Positions 26,221 through 36,251 are shown, counted from the stretch's first letter. The stretch: 64,000 bases of DNA from Bradyrhizobium sp. ORS 278 (GCF_000026145.1 NC_009445.1:3906001-3970000), one strand, 5' to 3'. The notes: a model not told the origin generated them from the sequence alone. Numbers and translations: made by a program.

Positions 26221-26595
26221 CTAGGCGGCGTCCTGCGGCACGAACACGCGCAAGCGGTGCCCATCCGGATCAAGCGCGACGAAGGTGGTGCCGAAATCCA
26301 TTCTCGTCGGCGCTTGGAGGATGGATAGGCCGCGCGCCTTCCACTCGTCGTGAATGCGCGACACGTCGGCGGCTTCGCCGACCGTGAAGGCGACCTCGCT
26401 GAATCCCGGTGCGCCAGCCGCCGCAGGCTCCACCGTGTGCCGCGACCATAGTCCCAACATGACGCCATCGCGCAGCGGCAGCATCGCAAAGGTCGGCGAC
26501 TGCTCGATGATGGGACGGCCGAGCAGGTCGGCGTAGAATGCCGCGCTGGCGGGCGGGTTGTCCACATAGAGGATCAGGAAGCTGAACTCGGGCAT
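26221..26595 (-). CDS. VOC-family (glyoxalase-fold) protein
   Basis: The ATG at 26595 has GGAGAG six bases upstream, giving 124 residues; the frame is open much further upstream but that part does not look like protein. The start MPEFSFLILYVDNPPASAAFYADLLG and the end FVALDPDGHRLRVF are typical of the vicinal-oxygen-chelate fold, which includes glyoxalases, dioxygenases and antibiotic-binding proteins. The metal-ligand pattern is incomplete at the first position, so enzyme activity cannot be assumed. Substrate unknown. Confidence 0.8.
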   Translation of the reverse strand: MPEFSFLILYVDNPPASAAFYADLLGRPIIEQSPTFAMLPLRDGVMLGLWSRHTVEPAAAGAPGFSEVAFTVGEAADVSRIHDEWKARGLSILQAPTRMDFGTTFVALDPDGHRLRVFVPQDAA

Positions 26596-27023
26596 ATCTG
26601 GCTCTCCGGTGAGGGCGCCAACGGCGGCGCATGCGCATGGGATTAGCCGAGCCTGGTGCCAGATTCTGTCAGCAGCGTTTGCGGCCGCACTGCGCAGGGC
26701 GGGCAAAGGCGAATGCGTGCTGCTGCAACTTGCGAGATCGCTGCGGCGCCGTGCCCACCATCGCTCGGTCCGTTCAACAGCAAGACGGCGGGCACGGCGC
26801 CACCCGGAGTCGTGCGTGAGGAGAGGGCGTGACCACGCCCTTTCCTCCATACAGTGCGCCGAGCGGCCGGATGTCCGCAGGACGGCGCTTTCGCGCTGCA
26901 TGATGATGCGGGAAAGGCACATGCAGCAGCGGCGTCGTTGCTGCAACCGGAAGGCGGTAGTTTTCCCGTCGGTCACCATGGAAACATCGGGCAAACAAAT
27001 GTAAGGCGTAGGGGAAGCGTGAA
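26596..27023. other. Gene-free promoter region before the autotransporter gene
   Basis: No gene is seen. A hairpin AGGGCGT-GACC-ACGCCCT lies at 26824-26841, extended by three weaker pairs. The region must carry the promoters of the divergent VOC and autotransporter genes, but no clear boxes stand out. Confidence 0.4.
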
Positions 27024-28901
27024 ATGAGGCGTGTGAGTAGGACGCTGTTGTGCGTCGTTGCGTTGTCGGGAGCCGTGTTGCCGCTGGTCGAGCCGACGTC
27101 CGCCCAAACCACCTACTCGCGCATCCAGGCCTTTGGTGACAGCTACGCCGACACTGGCAATCTCTGGACCTTCACTGGCGGCATCGGCAAATTGCCGCTG
27201 TACCCGACAGGGCGCTTCAGCGGCGGCACCAACTTTGTTGACACCACTTCGGCGCTACTCGGCATTCCCCAACTGAACTACGCCATCGGCGGAGCCACCA
27301 GCGGCGCGACCAACGTCGCTGGCCCCGGCATTCCCGGGTTTTTCCAGGAGTGGAGCGGACTGACCGGTTTCTCCGGCAAGATCTCCTCGACCGACCTCGT
27401 CGAAGTCTCGATTGGCGGCAACGACGCGCGCGCCTACTACCGTGCAGGCGGCTCGTTCGCCGCCGCACCGACCGCAGCCGCCGTCACCGCGCAGCAGGCG
27501 ATGGCGGGCATCAATGCACTGGTCGGCGCCGGCGCCCGCAGCATCGTGTTCACGGCCGGCGATGTCAGCACCTTGCCCGAGGCGGTGGGCAACGCCAATG
27601 CCCCGACCGGCAAGCTGTATAGCACGACCTACAATGCGCTGATGCAGGCCTCGCTCGCGAATGTCGCACGCTCCGGCGTGCGCGTCGAATATGTCGATAC
27701 GGCCCTGATCGGCACGCTGATCCAGGCCAACCCGCAGCGCTATGGCTTCAGCAATGTCGGCGCCTGTCCGGTCGCCTGCATCGGCAACCCGGCGCTGCAG
27801 CAGCAGTATCTGTTCTATGTCGACGGCGTGCACCTGACCTCGCACGGCTTCGACGTGCTGGGCCAGTATATCGTCAACCGCCTCAATGCGCCGCTGACCT
27901 TCGCCCCGCAGGGGGAGGTGGCCTCGATCTCAGCGATGGGCTTCGCTGCGACGCTGATCGGCAAGCTCGACATGTTCCGCGAGACCAGCGGCTTTGCGCC
28001 GTCGACCATGAACTCGTTCGCCGCCTTGACCAAGGCGCCGTCGACCAAGGCGCCGCCGCTCGCACCTGTCAGTCCATGGTCTTTCTACATGCAGGGCAAT
28101 GGCGGCCTGAGCAATCGCCAGGGCAACGTCGCGTCGACCGGTTTCAATCTCGACAGCATCGGCGGCACCATCGGCGTCGATTACCGGCTGTCGCCGAACG
28201 CGATGATCGGTGCCGCCTTCGACTACTCCAATCCGAAGGCCAAGCTGTTCAACAATGCAGGCACGACGGATGCCAACTCCTATCAGCTCGGCTTCTACGG
28301 TGTGTGGGCCAACAGCAATCTGTTCGCCGAGGCGCTCGCGACCATCGGCAAGCAGGACTATCGCAATACACGGCTCGGCGTCGTCGATACGATCACCTCG
28401 AATCCTGGCGGCACCACCTTCGTGGTCGCCGGCAAGACCGGCTATCTGTTCGATGCCGGCACGGCGAAGCTCGGACCGATCGCCGGCCTGACCTACGCCC
28501 GCGCCCGCGTCGACGGCTTCACCGAGGCCGGCGATCCCGCGCTGACGCTCACGGTCGGTCCGCAGACGGCCGAAACCCTGGTCGGCAGCGTCGGCGTGCA
28601 GCTGCGCACGCCGTTTCAGGTGCAGGGCGCGACCGTGCATCCGTATCTGAACCTGACGCTCGACGACGATCTCATCGGCAACGGTCGGCTGATTCAGTAC
28701 AGCGCCACCTCGGCGCCCTTGATCGTCAACAACTGGAACGTCCCGAGCGCAAGCTCGCACAACGTGTATGGCCGGGTCAGCGCCGGCATCGTGGCGCCGT
28801 TCTGGAGCAACGTCGCGCTGACGGCGAACGTCTCGCGCACCATCGGCCGCACCGGCGGCGACGACTTCTTCGGTAGCGGGGGCTTGAAGATTTCGTTCTG
28901 A
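27024..28901 (+). CDS. Autotransporter with GDSL (SGNH) lipase/esterase passenger
   Basis: The 625-residue protein starts with a Sec signal peptide (cleavage near TSAQ). The passenger, about residues 30-300, has the SGNH blocks: GDSYADTGN (nucleophile Ser), the Gly block NYAIGGAT, GGND, and block V DGVHL with the catalytic Asp and His. The last 270 or so residues form the autotransporter beta-barrel, with alternating aromatic strands and a terminal Phe (LKISF). EstA-type enzymes of this design display an esterase on the cell surface and hydrolyse short acyl esters or lipids. Start: GGGGA about eight bases before the ATG. A strong terminator follows. Confidence 0.92.
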   Translation: MRRVSRTLLCVVALSGAVLPLVEPTSAQTTYSRIQAFGDSYADTGNLWTFTGGIGKLPLYPTGRFSGGTNFVDTTSALLGIPQLNYAIGGATSGATNVAGPGIPGFFQEWSGLTGFSGKISSTDLVEVSIGGNDARAYYRAGGSFAAAPTAAAVTAQQAMAGINALVGAGARSIVFTAGDVSTLPEAVGNANAPTGKLYSTTYNALMQASLANVARSGVRVEYVDTALIGTLIQANPQRYGFSNVGACPVACIGNPALQQQYLFYVDGVHLTSHGFDVLGQYIVNRLNAPLTFAPQGEVASISAMGFAATLIGKLDMFRETSGFAPSTMNSFAALTKAPSTKAPPLAPVSPWSFYMQGNGGLSNRQGNVASTGFNLDSIGGTIGVDYRLSPNAMIGAAFDYSNPKAKLFNNAGTTDANSYQLGFYGVWANSNLFAEALATIGKQDYRNTRLGVVDTITSNPGGTTFVVAGKTGYLFDAGTAKLGPIAGLTYARARVDGFTEAGDPALTLTVGPQTAETLVGSVGVQLRTPFQVQGATVHPYLNLTLDDDLIGNGRLIQYSATSAPLIVNNWNVPSASSHNVYGRVSAGIVAPFWSNVALTANVSRTIGRTGGDDFFGSGGLKISF

Positions 28902-28975
28902 GGTCGGCCGCAGCAGCCGGCGCTGGTTTGGAGGGCTCTTGGGGGAGAGCGGCGCTGAGGATGCGGCCAAGGCGA

Positions 28976-29005
28976 GGGCAGCCCGGAAGGGCTGCCCTTC
29001 GTTTT
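28976..29005 (+). terminator. Terminator after the autotransporter gene
   Basis: A perfect 9-bp stem (GGGCAGCCC at 28976-28984, GGGCTGCCC at 28989-28997) with a GGAA loop is followed by TTCGTTTT. It ends 75 bases past the stop codon. Confidence 0.85.
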
Positions 29006-29085
29006 CGTGCCTTCAGTTTTGTCATCGGCTGCGCATAGTCTGCGGGACGCTTCTTGGAGTTGAATCTTGGAATTGGAGTCCGCCC

Positions 29086-29937
29086 ATGCCCCCCAGCATT
29101 GCCGTCATCGCGCCCGGCGCCATGGGCAGCGCCATCGCCGCCCGTCTCAATGAGCACGGCTGCAAGGTGCTGACGCTGCTCGACGGCCGCAGCGCCGCGA
29201 CGCGCGCGCGGGCGGCCGCGTCCGGCATGACGGGCGCCAGCGAGTCCGAGATCGCCAGCTGCGACATCATCCTGTCGATCGTGCCGCCGGGCGAGGCAGT
29301 GGCGTTGGCCGAGCAGCTCGCCACCGTGATCAATCGTTCGACGAAGAAGCCGGTGATCGTCGACTGCAACGCCGTCAACGTCGAGACGATCCGGACCATC
29401 GAGGACATCGTGCTGTCCTCCGGCGCGCGCCTCGTGGATGCCGCCATCATCGGCCTGCCGCCGAAGCCCGGCACGAAGGGACCGGCCTTGTACGTCAGCG
29501 GCGAGGCGTCGGGGGAAATCGCCGTGCTCGGCCAGCTCGGGCTCGATTTGCGCCAAATCGAGGGACCGATCGGCGCCGCCTCGGCGCTGAAGATGTCCTA
29601 TGCCGGGATCAACAAGGGCCTGACCGGGCTCGGCGCCGCGATGGTGCTGGCCGCCACCCGCGCCGGCGCGGCGGATGCCTTGCGCGACGAGCTCGCGTCG
29701 AGCCTGCCGCACGTTCAGGCGCGGCTCGCTAACGCGCTGCCGGACATGCTGCCCAAGGCCTATCGTTGGGTCGCCGAGATGCGCGAGATCGCAGGCTTCC
29801 TGGGCGAGGATCATCCGGCGGCGCTGATCTACGAAGGCTTTGCGCAACTGTTCGAGCACATCGCGGCGGACGTGCAGGGCGAGGGCTTCGATGCGGCGCA
29901 GCTGGTGGCATTCGCGGAGAGCTGCAAGGCGAAATAG
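29086..29937 (+). CDS. NAD(P)-binding oxidoreductase with DUF1932 C-terminal domain
   Basis: The ATG at 29086 has GGAG seven bases upstream, giving 283 residues. The N-terminus shows a Rossmann start (IAVIAPGAMGSAIAARL) of the 6-phosphogluconate dehydrogenase / 3-hydroxyisobutyrate dehydrogenase type, and the C-terminal half is the helical DUF1932 domain (ALKMSYAGINKGLTGLGAAM) with the conserved Lys that follows SxxK in this superfamily. It should oxidise or reduce a hydroxy acid with NAD(P), but the substrate is unknown. It stands alone, downstream of the autotransporter terminator and convergent with recG. Confidence 0.82.
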   Translation: MPPSIAVIAPGAMGSAIAARLNEHGCKVLTLLDGRSAATRARAAASGMTGASESEIASCDIILSIVPPGEAVALAEQLATVINRSTKKPVIVDCNAVNVETIRTIEDIVLSSGARLVDAAIIGLPPKPGTKGPALYVSGEASGEIAVLGQLGLDLRQIEGPIGAASALKMSYAGINKGLTGLGAAMVLAATRAGAADALRDELASSLPHVQARLANALPDMLPKAYRWVAEMREIAGFLGEDHPAALIYEGFAQLFEHIAADVQGEGFDAAQLVAFAESCKAK

Positions 29938-29950
29938 ACGATTTCAGCTC

Positions 29951-30104
29951 GTCGTTCCGGGCAAGCCACGACGCGCGAAGCGCGTCGCGGCGCCGACCCG
30001 GGGCCCATACGCCGCAGTGGTTGCGAGGTGCGAAAGAGCCAATCGCCAGCCTGCCTCAAACTGCTCCCTGGGGGTATGGGTCCGGGCTCGGAGGCCGGGA
30101 CGAC
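29951..30104. repeat. Imperfect inverted repeat element before recG end
   Basis: The ends GTCGTTCCGGGC (29951-29962) and GCCGGGACGAC (30094-30104) are near-complementary. Inside are palindromes such as GACGCGC-GAA-GCGCGTC and the paired words GGGCCCATAC and GTATGGGTCC. It fills the gap between two convergent genes and resembles another dispersed rhizobial element. Confidence 0.6.
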
Positions 30105-30132
30105 AGCGGAGTTTGTTGATGCACCGCCTCAA

Positions 30133-32235
30133 TCACCCCGCCGTGAGCAGCGGGATCGCCTCGTCGCGTTCGTAGAGATACAGCAGACAGCGCAGCGCAT
30201 CGCTGCGCGGTCCCTTCAGCTTGGGATCGTCCTTCAGGATCCGTAACGCCTCGTCGCGGGCCTGCGTGATCAGCTGCGCATGCACCTCGGGCCGGGCGAT
30301 GCGGTAGCCGGGCAGGCCGCTCTGGCGGATGCCCAGCACGTCGCCTTCGCCGCGCAGCTTGAGATCCTCCTCGGCGATGCGGAAGCCGTCGGTGGTCTCG
30401 CGGATGACGGCGAGCCGCGCCTTCGACATCTGGCCGAGCGGCTCGTGATAGAGCAGGATGCAGGTCGAGGCTTCCGAGCCGCGGCCGATGCGGCCGCGCA
30501 GCTGATGCAACTGGGCGAGGCCGAAGCGCTCGGCATTCTCGATCACCATGATGCTCGCGGCGGGCACGTCGACTCCGACCTCGACGACCGTCGTGGCAAC
30601 GAGCAGCCGCAGTTCATGCGCCGCGAAGCGGTTCATGACGTCGTCCTTCTCGCTGCCCTTCATCTTGCCGTGGACGAGGCCGACACGCTCGCCGAAGCGC
30701 TCGCGCAGGCTTTCGTAGCGGTCGGTGGCGTTGGTGAGATGATCGATGCCTTCGGCCTCGGACTCCTCGACCAGCGGGCAGATCCAGTACACCAGCTTGC
30801 CGGCGTCGAGCGCGCGGCCGACGGCGTCGATGACCTCGGTGCGCCGGGTGTCAGCCACCGCGCGGGTGTCGATCGGCTGCCGGCCGGCCGGCTTCTCGCG
30901 TAGCTCGGAAATGTCCATGTCGCCGAAATAGGTGAGGACCAGCGTGCGCGGGATCGGCGTCGCGGACAGCACGAGCACGTCGACGGCCTCGCCCTTGGAG
31001 GTCAGCGCCAGCCTCTCGCGCACCCCGAAGCGATGCTGCTCGTCGACGATGGCGAGCGCCAGCGATTTGAACATGACGTCGTCTTGGATCAGCGCATGGG
31101 TGCCAATCAGGACGTCGATCTCGCCGGCCTCCAGGCGGGCAAGGATGTCGCGGCGCTCCTTAACTTTCTCGCGGCCGGTGAGAATGGCGACGCTCATGCC
31201 CGCGCGCTCGGCGAGCGGCGCGATGGTCTTGGCATGCTGTCGCGCCAGGATTTCGGTCGGCGCCATCAGCGCGGCCTGCTTGCCGGCCTCGGCCACGGCC
31301 GCCGCGGCGAGCAGCGCGACCACCGTCTTGCCCGAACCGACGTCGCCCTGCAGCAGCCGGAGCATGCGCACGGGCTTTTCCAGATCGGCGGCGATCGCCT
31401 CGATCGCCTGGGCCTGCGAGTTGGTCAGCGCATAGGGAAGGGCATCGATGATCCTGCGGCGCAGGCGGCCGTCGCCGGCGTGGCGGTTGCCCGCGGGACG
31501 GCGCAATTGCGCGCGCACCAGCGCCAGGGCCAATTGGCCGGCAAGCAGCTCGTCAAAGGCGAGGCGCGACCAGAACGGATTTTCGGGCAGTATATCCGTC
31601 AGCTCTTGCGGGACGTGCACCCGCGTCAGCGCCTCCCTCAGCGACGGGAAATTGCAGCGGCTCAGCACCTCCGGGCTGATCCATTCCGGCAGCTCCGGCA
31701 GCTTGGTCAGCGCCGCCGCGATCGCCCGCCGCAGCGAGCCGAGCGCGAGGCCTTCGGTGAGCGGATAGACCGGGTCGATTCCTGACAGTTTGGCGAAGCC
31801 GGCTTCATCGAGGATGCGGTCGGGGTGCACGATCTGCGGGATACCGTCGTACATCTGCACGGTGCCGGAGACGTAGCGCTTGGCGCCGACCGGCAGCATC
31901 TTCTCGATGTAGTCGCCCTTGGGCCGAAAAAACGTCAGCACGACGTCGCCGGTGTCGTCGCTGGCGTAAACCAGATAAGGGGCGCGCGCGTTACGCGACG
32001 GACGATGGCGATCGACCGTCACCTCCAGGGTCACCACGGTGCCGACCTCGACGTCGCGGACCTTGGGCCGGTTCCGGCGGTCGATGACGCTGGCCGGCAG
32101 ATGCAGCAGCAGGTCGACGAGCCGCGGCGTCTCGCTGCAGCTCAGCAGGTAGCGCAGCAGCTTGTCCTGCTTCGGCCCGACACCCGAGAGGGTCGTGACC
32201 GGCGCAAACAGCGGGTTGAGGATGGCAGGGCGCAT
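30133..32235 (-). CDS. recG: ATP-dependent DNA helicase RecG
   Basis: RecG remodels stalled replication forks and branched recombination intermediates. The ATG at 32235 gives 700 residues, close to the 693 of E. coli; the frame extends 53 codons upstream without protein-like text. The N-terminal wedge/OB domain (VEVGTVVTLEVTVDRHRPS) is followed by helicase motifs: GDVGSGKT (Walker A), VDEQHRFG (motif II, DEQH), SATPIPRT (motif III), and QLRGRIGRGSE (motif VI). It is divergent from sdhE-mfd, with 197 bases between starts, so two DNA-repair translocases sit side by side. Confidence 0.97.
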   Translation of the reverse strand: MRPAILNPLFAPVTTLSGVGPKQDKLLRYLLSCSETPRLVDLLLHLPASVIDRRNRPKVRDVEVGTVVTLEVTVDRHRPSRNARAPYLVYASDDTGDVVLTFFRPKGDYIEKMLPVGAKRYVSGTVQMYDGIPQIVHPDRILDEAGFAKLSGIDPVYPLTEGLALGSLRRAIAAALTKLPELPEWISPEVLSRCNFPSLREALTRVHVPQELTDILPENPFWSRLAFDELLAGQLALALVRAQLRRPAGNRHAGDGRLRRRIIDALPYALTNSQAQAIEAIAADLEKPVRMLRLLQGDVGSGKTVVALLAAAAVAEAGKQAALMAPTEILARQHAKTIAPLAERAGMSVAILTGREKVKERRDILARLEAGEIDVLIGTHALIQDDVMFKSLALAIVDEQHRFGVRERLALTSKGEAVDVLVLSATPIPRTLVLTYFGDMDISELREKPAGRQPIDTRAVADTRRTEVIDAVGRALDAGKLVYWICPLVEESEAEGIDHLTNATDRYESLRERFGERVGLVHGKMKGSEKDDVMNRFAAHELRLLVATTVVEVGVDVPAASIMVIENAERFGLAQLHQLRGRIGRGSEASTCILLYHEPLGQMSKARLAVIRETTDGFRIAEEDLKLRGEGDVLGIRQSGLPGYRIARPEVHAQLITQARDEALRILKDDPKLKGPRSDALRCLLYLYERDEAIPLLTAG

Positions 32236-32432
32236 GGACCGAACACTTAATTCGCTTTGCGGGCCGGAATAGCCGCGATCGTCGAGACATCCACCTCTTT
32301 TTTCCCCGGTTTGAGGCGGCCCGACATGCCGGTTCTGCACCCTGGGAGGGCTGACATGGGCTCTGCGCGCCGCTATATGAACCGCGCCCGGCACCGTCCG
32401 GGCTTTTGGCGTTGTCCTGCAGGAAGATCGCG

Positions 32433-32720
32433 ATGACCGGAACGACCCGTTCGAGCCAAGGCCTAGACGACCGCCGCAAGCGGCTCTTGTTCCGCTGCTG
32501 GCATCGCGGCACCCGTGAGATGGACCTGATTCTCGGCCGCTTTGCCGATGCCGAGATCGGCACGCTGACCGAGAGCGAGCTGGACCAGCTCGAACAGCTC
32601 CTGGAGGTCTCCGACCCCGACTTCTACGCCGCGATCACCGGCGCCCGGCCGCTGCCGCCGGAGCAGACGCCGGCGCTGTTCGAACGCATCAAGAGCTTCC
32701 GCGCGGTGGACGCCGATTGA
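32433..32720 (+). CDS. sdhE: Succinate dehydrogenase assembly factor SdhE
   Basis: SdhE (YgfY/Sdh5, DUF339) helps attach FAD covalently to the succinate dehydrogenase flavoprotein. The 95-residue product starts at an ATG preceded by AGGAAG. It shows the hallmark RGxxE motif as CWHRGTREMD, and the helical run FADAEIGTLTESELDQLEQLLEVSDPDFYAAI. The stop codon shares a base with the mfd start (TGATG), so translational coupling is likely. This recG / sdhE-mfd order is common in alphaproteobacteria. Confidence 0.95.
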   Translation: MTGTTRSSQGLDDRRKRLLFRCWHRGTREMDLILGRFADAEIGTLTESELDQLEQLLEVSDPDFYAAITGARPLPPEQTPALFERIKSFRAVDAD

Positions 32721-35700
32721 TGAAGAGTCCGGTCAAGTCGCCCGCCGAGCATCTCGCCCCGGGGCGCGCGCTCACGCTCGCCAATGTCGCCGAGGGGGCC
32801 GAGGGTCTCGTCGTCTCCGATCTGGCGCGCGCCATCGCCGCCCGGCCGAAGCCGCCGGCCGTCAGCCTCGCCGTGGTCTGCCGCGACGGCAACCGGATGC
32901 AGCAGCTGGCGCGGGCGCTCGACTTCTTCGCGCCGGATCTTCCTGTCATGCAGTTCCCGGCCTGGGACTGCCAGCCTTATGACCGCGTCTCGCCGCATGG
33001 TGGCATCCTGGCACAGCGCGTGACGACACTCGCGCGGCTGTCGCGCCTCGCCGGCAGCGACAAGCCGCTGATCGTGCTGACCACCGTCAACGCCATCGTC
33101 CAACGCGTGCCGTCGCGCGACACCATGGCCGGCCAGGCGCTGTCGGTGGCGCCGGGGCACGTCGTGCCGATGGATTCCGTCGTCGCGTGGCTCGAGCATA
33201 ACGGCTACGTCAGAGCTTCTACCGTGCGCGAGAGCGGCGAATATGCCGTGCGCGGCGGCATCCTCGACCTGTTTCCCGCCGGCCTCGACCAGCCCGTGCG
33301 GTTCGACTATTTCGGCGACAGCCTGGAATCGATCCGCACCTTCGACGCCGAGACGCAGCGCACCTTGCTTGACATGCGCTCGCTCGATCTCGTGCCGGTC
33401 TCCGAATTCCAGCTCGTCACCGACACCATCCGCCGTTTCCGCATGGGCTATGTCGCCGAGTTCGGCGCGCCCGAGCGCGACGACGCGCTGTATGAGGCCG
33501 TCAGCGAAGGCCGCCGCTATCCCGGCATGGAGCACTGGCTACCGCTGTTCCACGACAAGATGGAGACGCTGTTCGACTATCTGCCGAACACGCCCATCGT
33601 GATCGAGCCGCAGGGCGAGGACGCCGCGCGCGAGCGCTTCAAGCAGATCATCGACTACTACGACGCGCGCCGCGAGGCGATGGAGCATCCCGGCGGCGGC
33701 GCGATCTACAAGCCGCTGACGGTCGACCGGCTGTATCTGACATCGACGGAATGGGCGGACCGGCTGGCCGCCGTGCCTCTCGCGCGCGTGACGCCATTCG
33801 CAGTGCCCGAGGGCTCTAGCGTCGTCGATATCGGCGCGCGGGCCGGCCGCAACTTCGCGCCGGAGCGCAACGACGCCGCGGTCAACGTGTTCGAGGCCGT
33901 GGTGGCGCACGTGCAGGCGCTGCAATCGGTGCGCAAGAAGGTCGTGATCGCGCTGTGGAGCGAAGGCTCGCGCGACCGCATGGCCTCCATGTTGAAGGAT
34001 CACAAGCTGATACATGTCACCAGCGTCAACGCCTGGCGCATGGTGCAGGCGACGCCGCGCAACGAGACCATGCTCGCGGTGCTCGGCCTGGAAACCGGCT
34101 TCGAGACCGACCAGATCGCGGTCATTTCCGAGCAGGACATCCTCGGCGACCGCCTGGTCCGGCCGCGCCGCGCCAGCCGGAAGCTCGACAATTTCATCTC
34201 GGAGGTGACGAGCCTCGCCATCGGCGACATCGTCGTGCACGTGGACCATGGCATCGGCCGCTTCGTCGGCCTGCAGACGCTGGAGGTCGCCGGCGCGCCG
34301 CATGACTGTCTCGAGCTGCGCTATGCCGGCGAGACCAAGCTGTATCTGCCGGTCGAGAACATCGAGCTGCTGTCGCGCTACGGCTCCGACCAGACCAATG
34401 TCGAGCTCGATAAGCTCGGCGGCTCGGGCTGGCAGACGCGCAAGGCCAAGCTGAAGAACCGCATCCGCGAGATGGCCGGCGAGCTGATCAAGATCGCCGC
34501 CGAGCGCATGCTGCACGAGGCGCCGAAGATGCCGGTGCAGGCCGGCCTCTACGACGAGTTCTGCGCGCGCTTCCCCTATGACGAGACCGAGGATCAGCTT
34601 GCCGCGATCCAGGCGACGCTCGGCGATCTCGAAGCGGGACGGCCGATGGACCGCCTCGTCTGCGGCGACGTCGGTTTCGGCAAGACCGAGGTGGCGCTGC
34701 GGGCGGCCTTCGCGGTCGCGCTCGACGGCAAGCAGGTCGCCGTGGTCGTGCCGACCACGCTGCTCGCGCGCCAGCACGCGAAAACCTTCACCGAGCGCTT
34801 CAGGGGCTTTCCCGTCAACGTCGCGCAGGCCTCGCGCCTCGTCTCGACCAAGGAGCTCAACCAGGTCAAGAAGGGCCTCGCCGACGGCTCGGTCGACATC
34901 GTCGTCGGCACGCATGCTCTGCTCGGCAAGACCGTGAAATTCCGCGACCTCGGCCTCGTCATCGTCGACGAGGAGCAGCACTTCGGCGTCAGCCACAAGG
35001 AGCGGCTGAAGCAGCTGCGCGCGGAGGTCCACGTGCTGACCTTGTCCGCGACGCCGATCCCGCGCACCTTGCAGCTGGCGCTGACCGGCGTGCGAGAGCT
35101 GTCGATCATCGCCTCGCCGCCGGTCGATCGTCTCGCCGTGCGCACCTTCGTCGCGCCGCACGATCCCGTGATGATCCGCGAGGCCTTGTTGCGCGAGCGC
35201 TATCGCGGCGGCCAGGCGTTCTACGTCGTGCCGCGCATCGACGATCTCGCCGAGGTCAAGGAATTCCTCGACAAGACCGTGCCGGAGATGAAGGTCGCGG
35301 TCGCCCACGGCCAGATGGCGCCCACCGTGATCGAGGACATCATCTCGGCGTTCTACGACGGCAAGTTCGACATCCTGTTGTCGACCACGATCGTCGAATC
35401 CGGCCTCGACATTCCCCGCGCCAACACGCTGATCGTGCATCGCGCCGACATGTTCGGTCTCGCGCAGCTCTATCAGCTGCGCGGCCGCGTCGGCCGCTCC
35501 AAGTTGCGCGCCTATGCGCTATTCACCCTGCCGTCGACCCACAAGGTCAGCGCGCAGGCCGAGAAGCGCCTGGGCGTGCTGCAATCGCTGGAGACGCTGG
35601 GCGCGGGCTTCCAGCTCGCCAGCCACGACCTCGACATCCGCGGCGCCGGCAATCTGCTCGGCGACGAGCAGTCCGGCCACATCAAGGAGGTCGGCTTCGA

Positions 35701-36235
35701 GCTCTATCAGTCGATGCTGGAGGAGGCGATCGAGAACCTCAAGGCCGGCATCACCGAGCCGACCGTCGACCGCTGGTCGCCGCAGATCACCATCGGCATG
35801 CCCGTGCTGATTCCGGAGGACTACGTCTCCGACCTGTCGGTGCGGCTGTCGCTGTATCGCCGCCTCGCCGATCTCGAGACCGACGAGGAGATCGAGAACT
35901 TTGCCGCCGAGCTACGCGACCGCTTCGGCAAGCTGCCGGACGAGACGCGCTATCTGTTCAAGGTCGCGGCGATCAAGAACTACTGCCGTAGAGCCAATGT
36001 CGAGAAGGTCGACGCCGGCCCGAAGGGCGCCGTCATCGCCTTCCGCGACAACAGTTTTGCCTATCCCGACCGCCTGGTTGCCTTCATCAAGCGCCATGGC
36101 CAGGCCGCCAAGGTGCGCCCCGATATGAAGGTGGTGTTCCTGCAGGTCTGGGAGACGCCGGAGGAGCGGCTGGCGGGCACGACGGATATTCTGAAGGAGC
36201 TGGCGGAGCTCGCGGAGAAGAAGAAGGCGGCGTAG
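32720..36235 (+). CDS. mfd: Transcription-repair coupling factor Mfd
   Basis: Mfd pushes stalled RNA polymerase off damaged DNA and recruits UvrA. The ATG at 32720 overlaps the sdhE stop. The 1171-residue protein has the UvrB-homology module at the N-terminus (QPYDRVSPHGGILAQRV), the RNA-polymerase-interaction domain (DIVVHVDHGIGRFVGL near residue 500), then helicase motifs: GDVGFGKTEVALRAAF (Walker A, about 650), VDEEQHFGV (about 748), SATPIPRTLQLAL, and YQLRGRVGRSKLRAYA. The C-terminal TRCF domain follows. Size and order are normal. Confidence 0.97.
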   Translation: MKSPVKSPAEHLAPGRALTLANVAEGAEGLVVSDLARAIAARPKPPAVSLAVVCRDGNRMQQLARALDFFAPDLPVMQFPAWDCQPYDRVSPHGGILAQRVTTLARLSRLAGSDKPLIVLTTVNAIVQRVPSRDTMAGQALSVAPGHVVPMDSVVAWLEHNGYVRASTVRESGEYAVRGGILDLFPAGLDQPVRFDYFGDSLESIRTFDAETQRTLLDMRSLDLVPVSEFQLVTDTIRRFRMGYVAEFGAPERDDALYEAVSEGRRYPGMEHWLPLFHDKMETLFDYLPNTPIVIEPQGEDAARERFKQIIDYYDARREAMEHPGGGAIYKPLTVDRLYLTSTEWADRLAAVPLARVTPFAVPEGSSVVDIGARAGRNFAPERNDAAVNVFEAVVAHVQALQSVRKKVVIALWSEGSRDRMASMLKDHKLIHVTSVNAWRMVQATPRNETMLAVLGLETGFETDQIAVISEQDILGDRLVRPRRASRKLDNFISEVTSLAIGDIVVHVDHGIGRFVGLQTLEVAGAPHDCLELRYAGETKLYLPVENIELLSRYGSDQTNVELDKLGGSGWQTRKAKLKNRIREMAGELIKIAAERMLHEAPKMPVQAGLYDEFCARFPYDETEDQLAAIQATLGDLEAGRPMDRLVCGDVGFGKTEVALRAAFAVALDGKQVAVVVPTTLLARQHAKTFTERFRGFPVNVAQASRLVSTKELNQVKKGLADGSVDIVVGTHALLGKTVKFRDLGLVIVDEEQHFGVSHKERLKQLRAEVHVLTLSATPIPRTLQLALTGVRELSIIASPPVDRLAVRTFVAPHDPVMIREALLRERYRGGQAFYVVPRIDDLAEVKEFLDKTVPEMKVAVAHGQMAPTVIEDIISAFYDGKFDILLSTTIVESGLDIPRANTLIVHRADMFGLAQLYQLRGRVGRSKLRAYALFTLPSTHKVSAQAEKRLGVLQSLETLGAGFQLASHDLDIRGAGNLLGDEQSGHIKEVGFELYQSMLEEAIENLKAGITEPTVDRWSPQITIGMPVLIPEDYVSDLSVRLSLYRRLADLETDEEIENFAAELRDRFGKLPDETRYLFKVAAIKNYCRRANVEKVDAGPKGAVIAFRDNSFAYPDRLVAFIKRHGQAAKVRPDMKVVFLQVWETPEERLAGTTDILKELAELAEKKKAA

Positions 36236-36251
36236 GCCGCCCGACTTTAGG

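Noticed and set aside
26596..26994. Upstream extension of the VOC protein frame
   Set aside because: The added 130 residues are Arg/Ser-rich and lack any pattern, while the ATG at 26595 has a good ribosome binding site.
33539..35440. 633-codon minus-strand frame opposite mfd
   Set aside because: Antisense shadow of mfd, whose helicase motifs are unmistakable.
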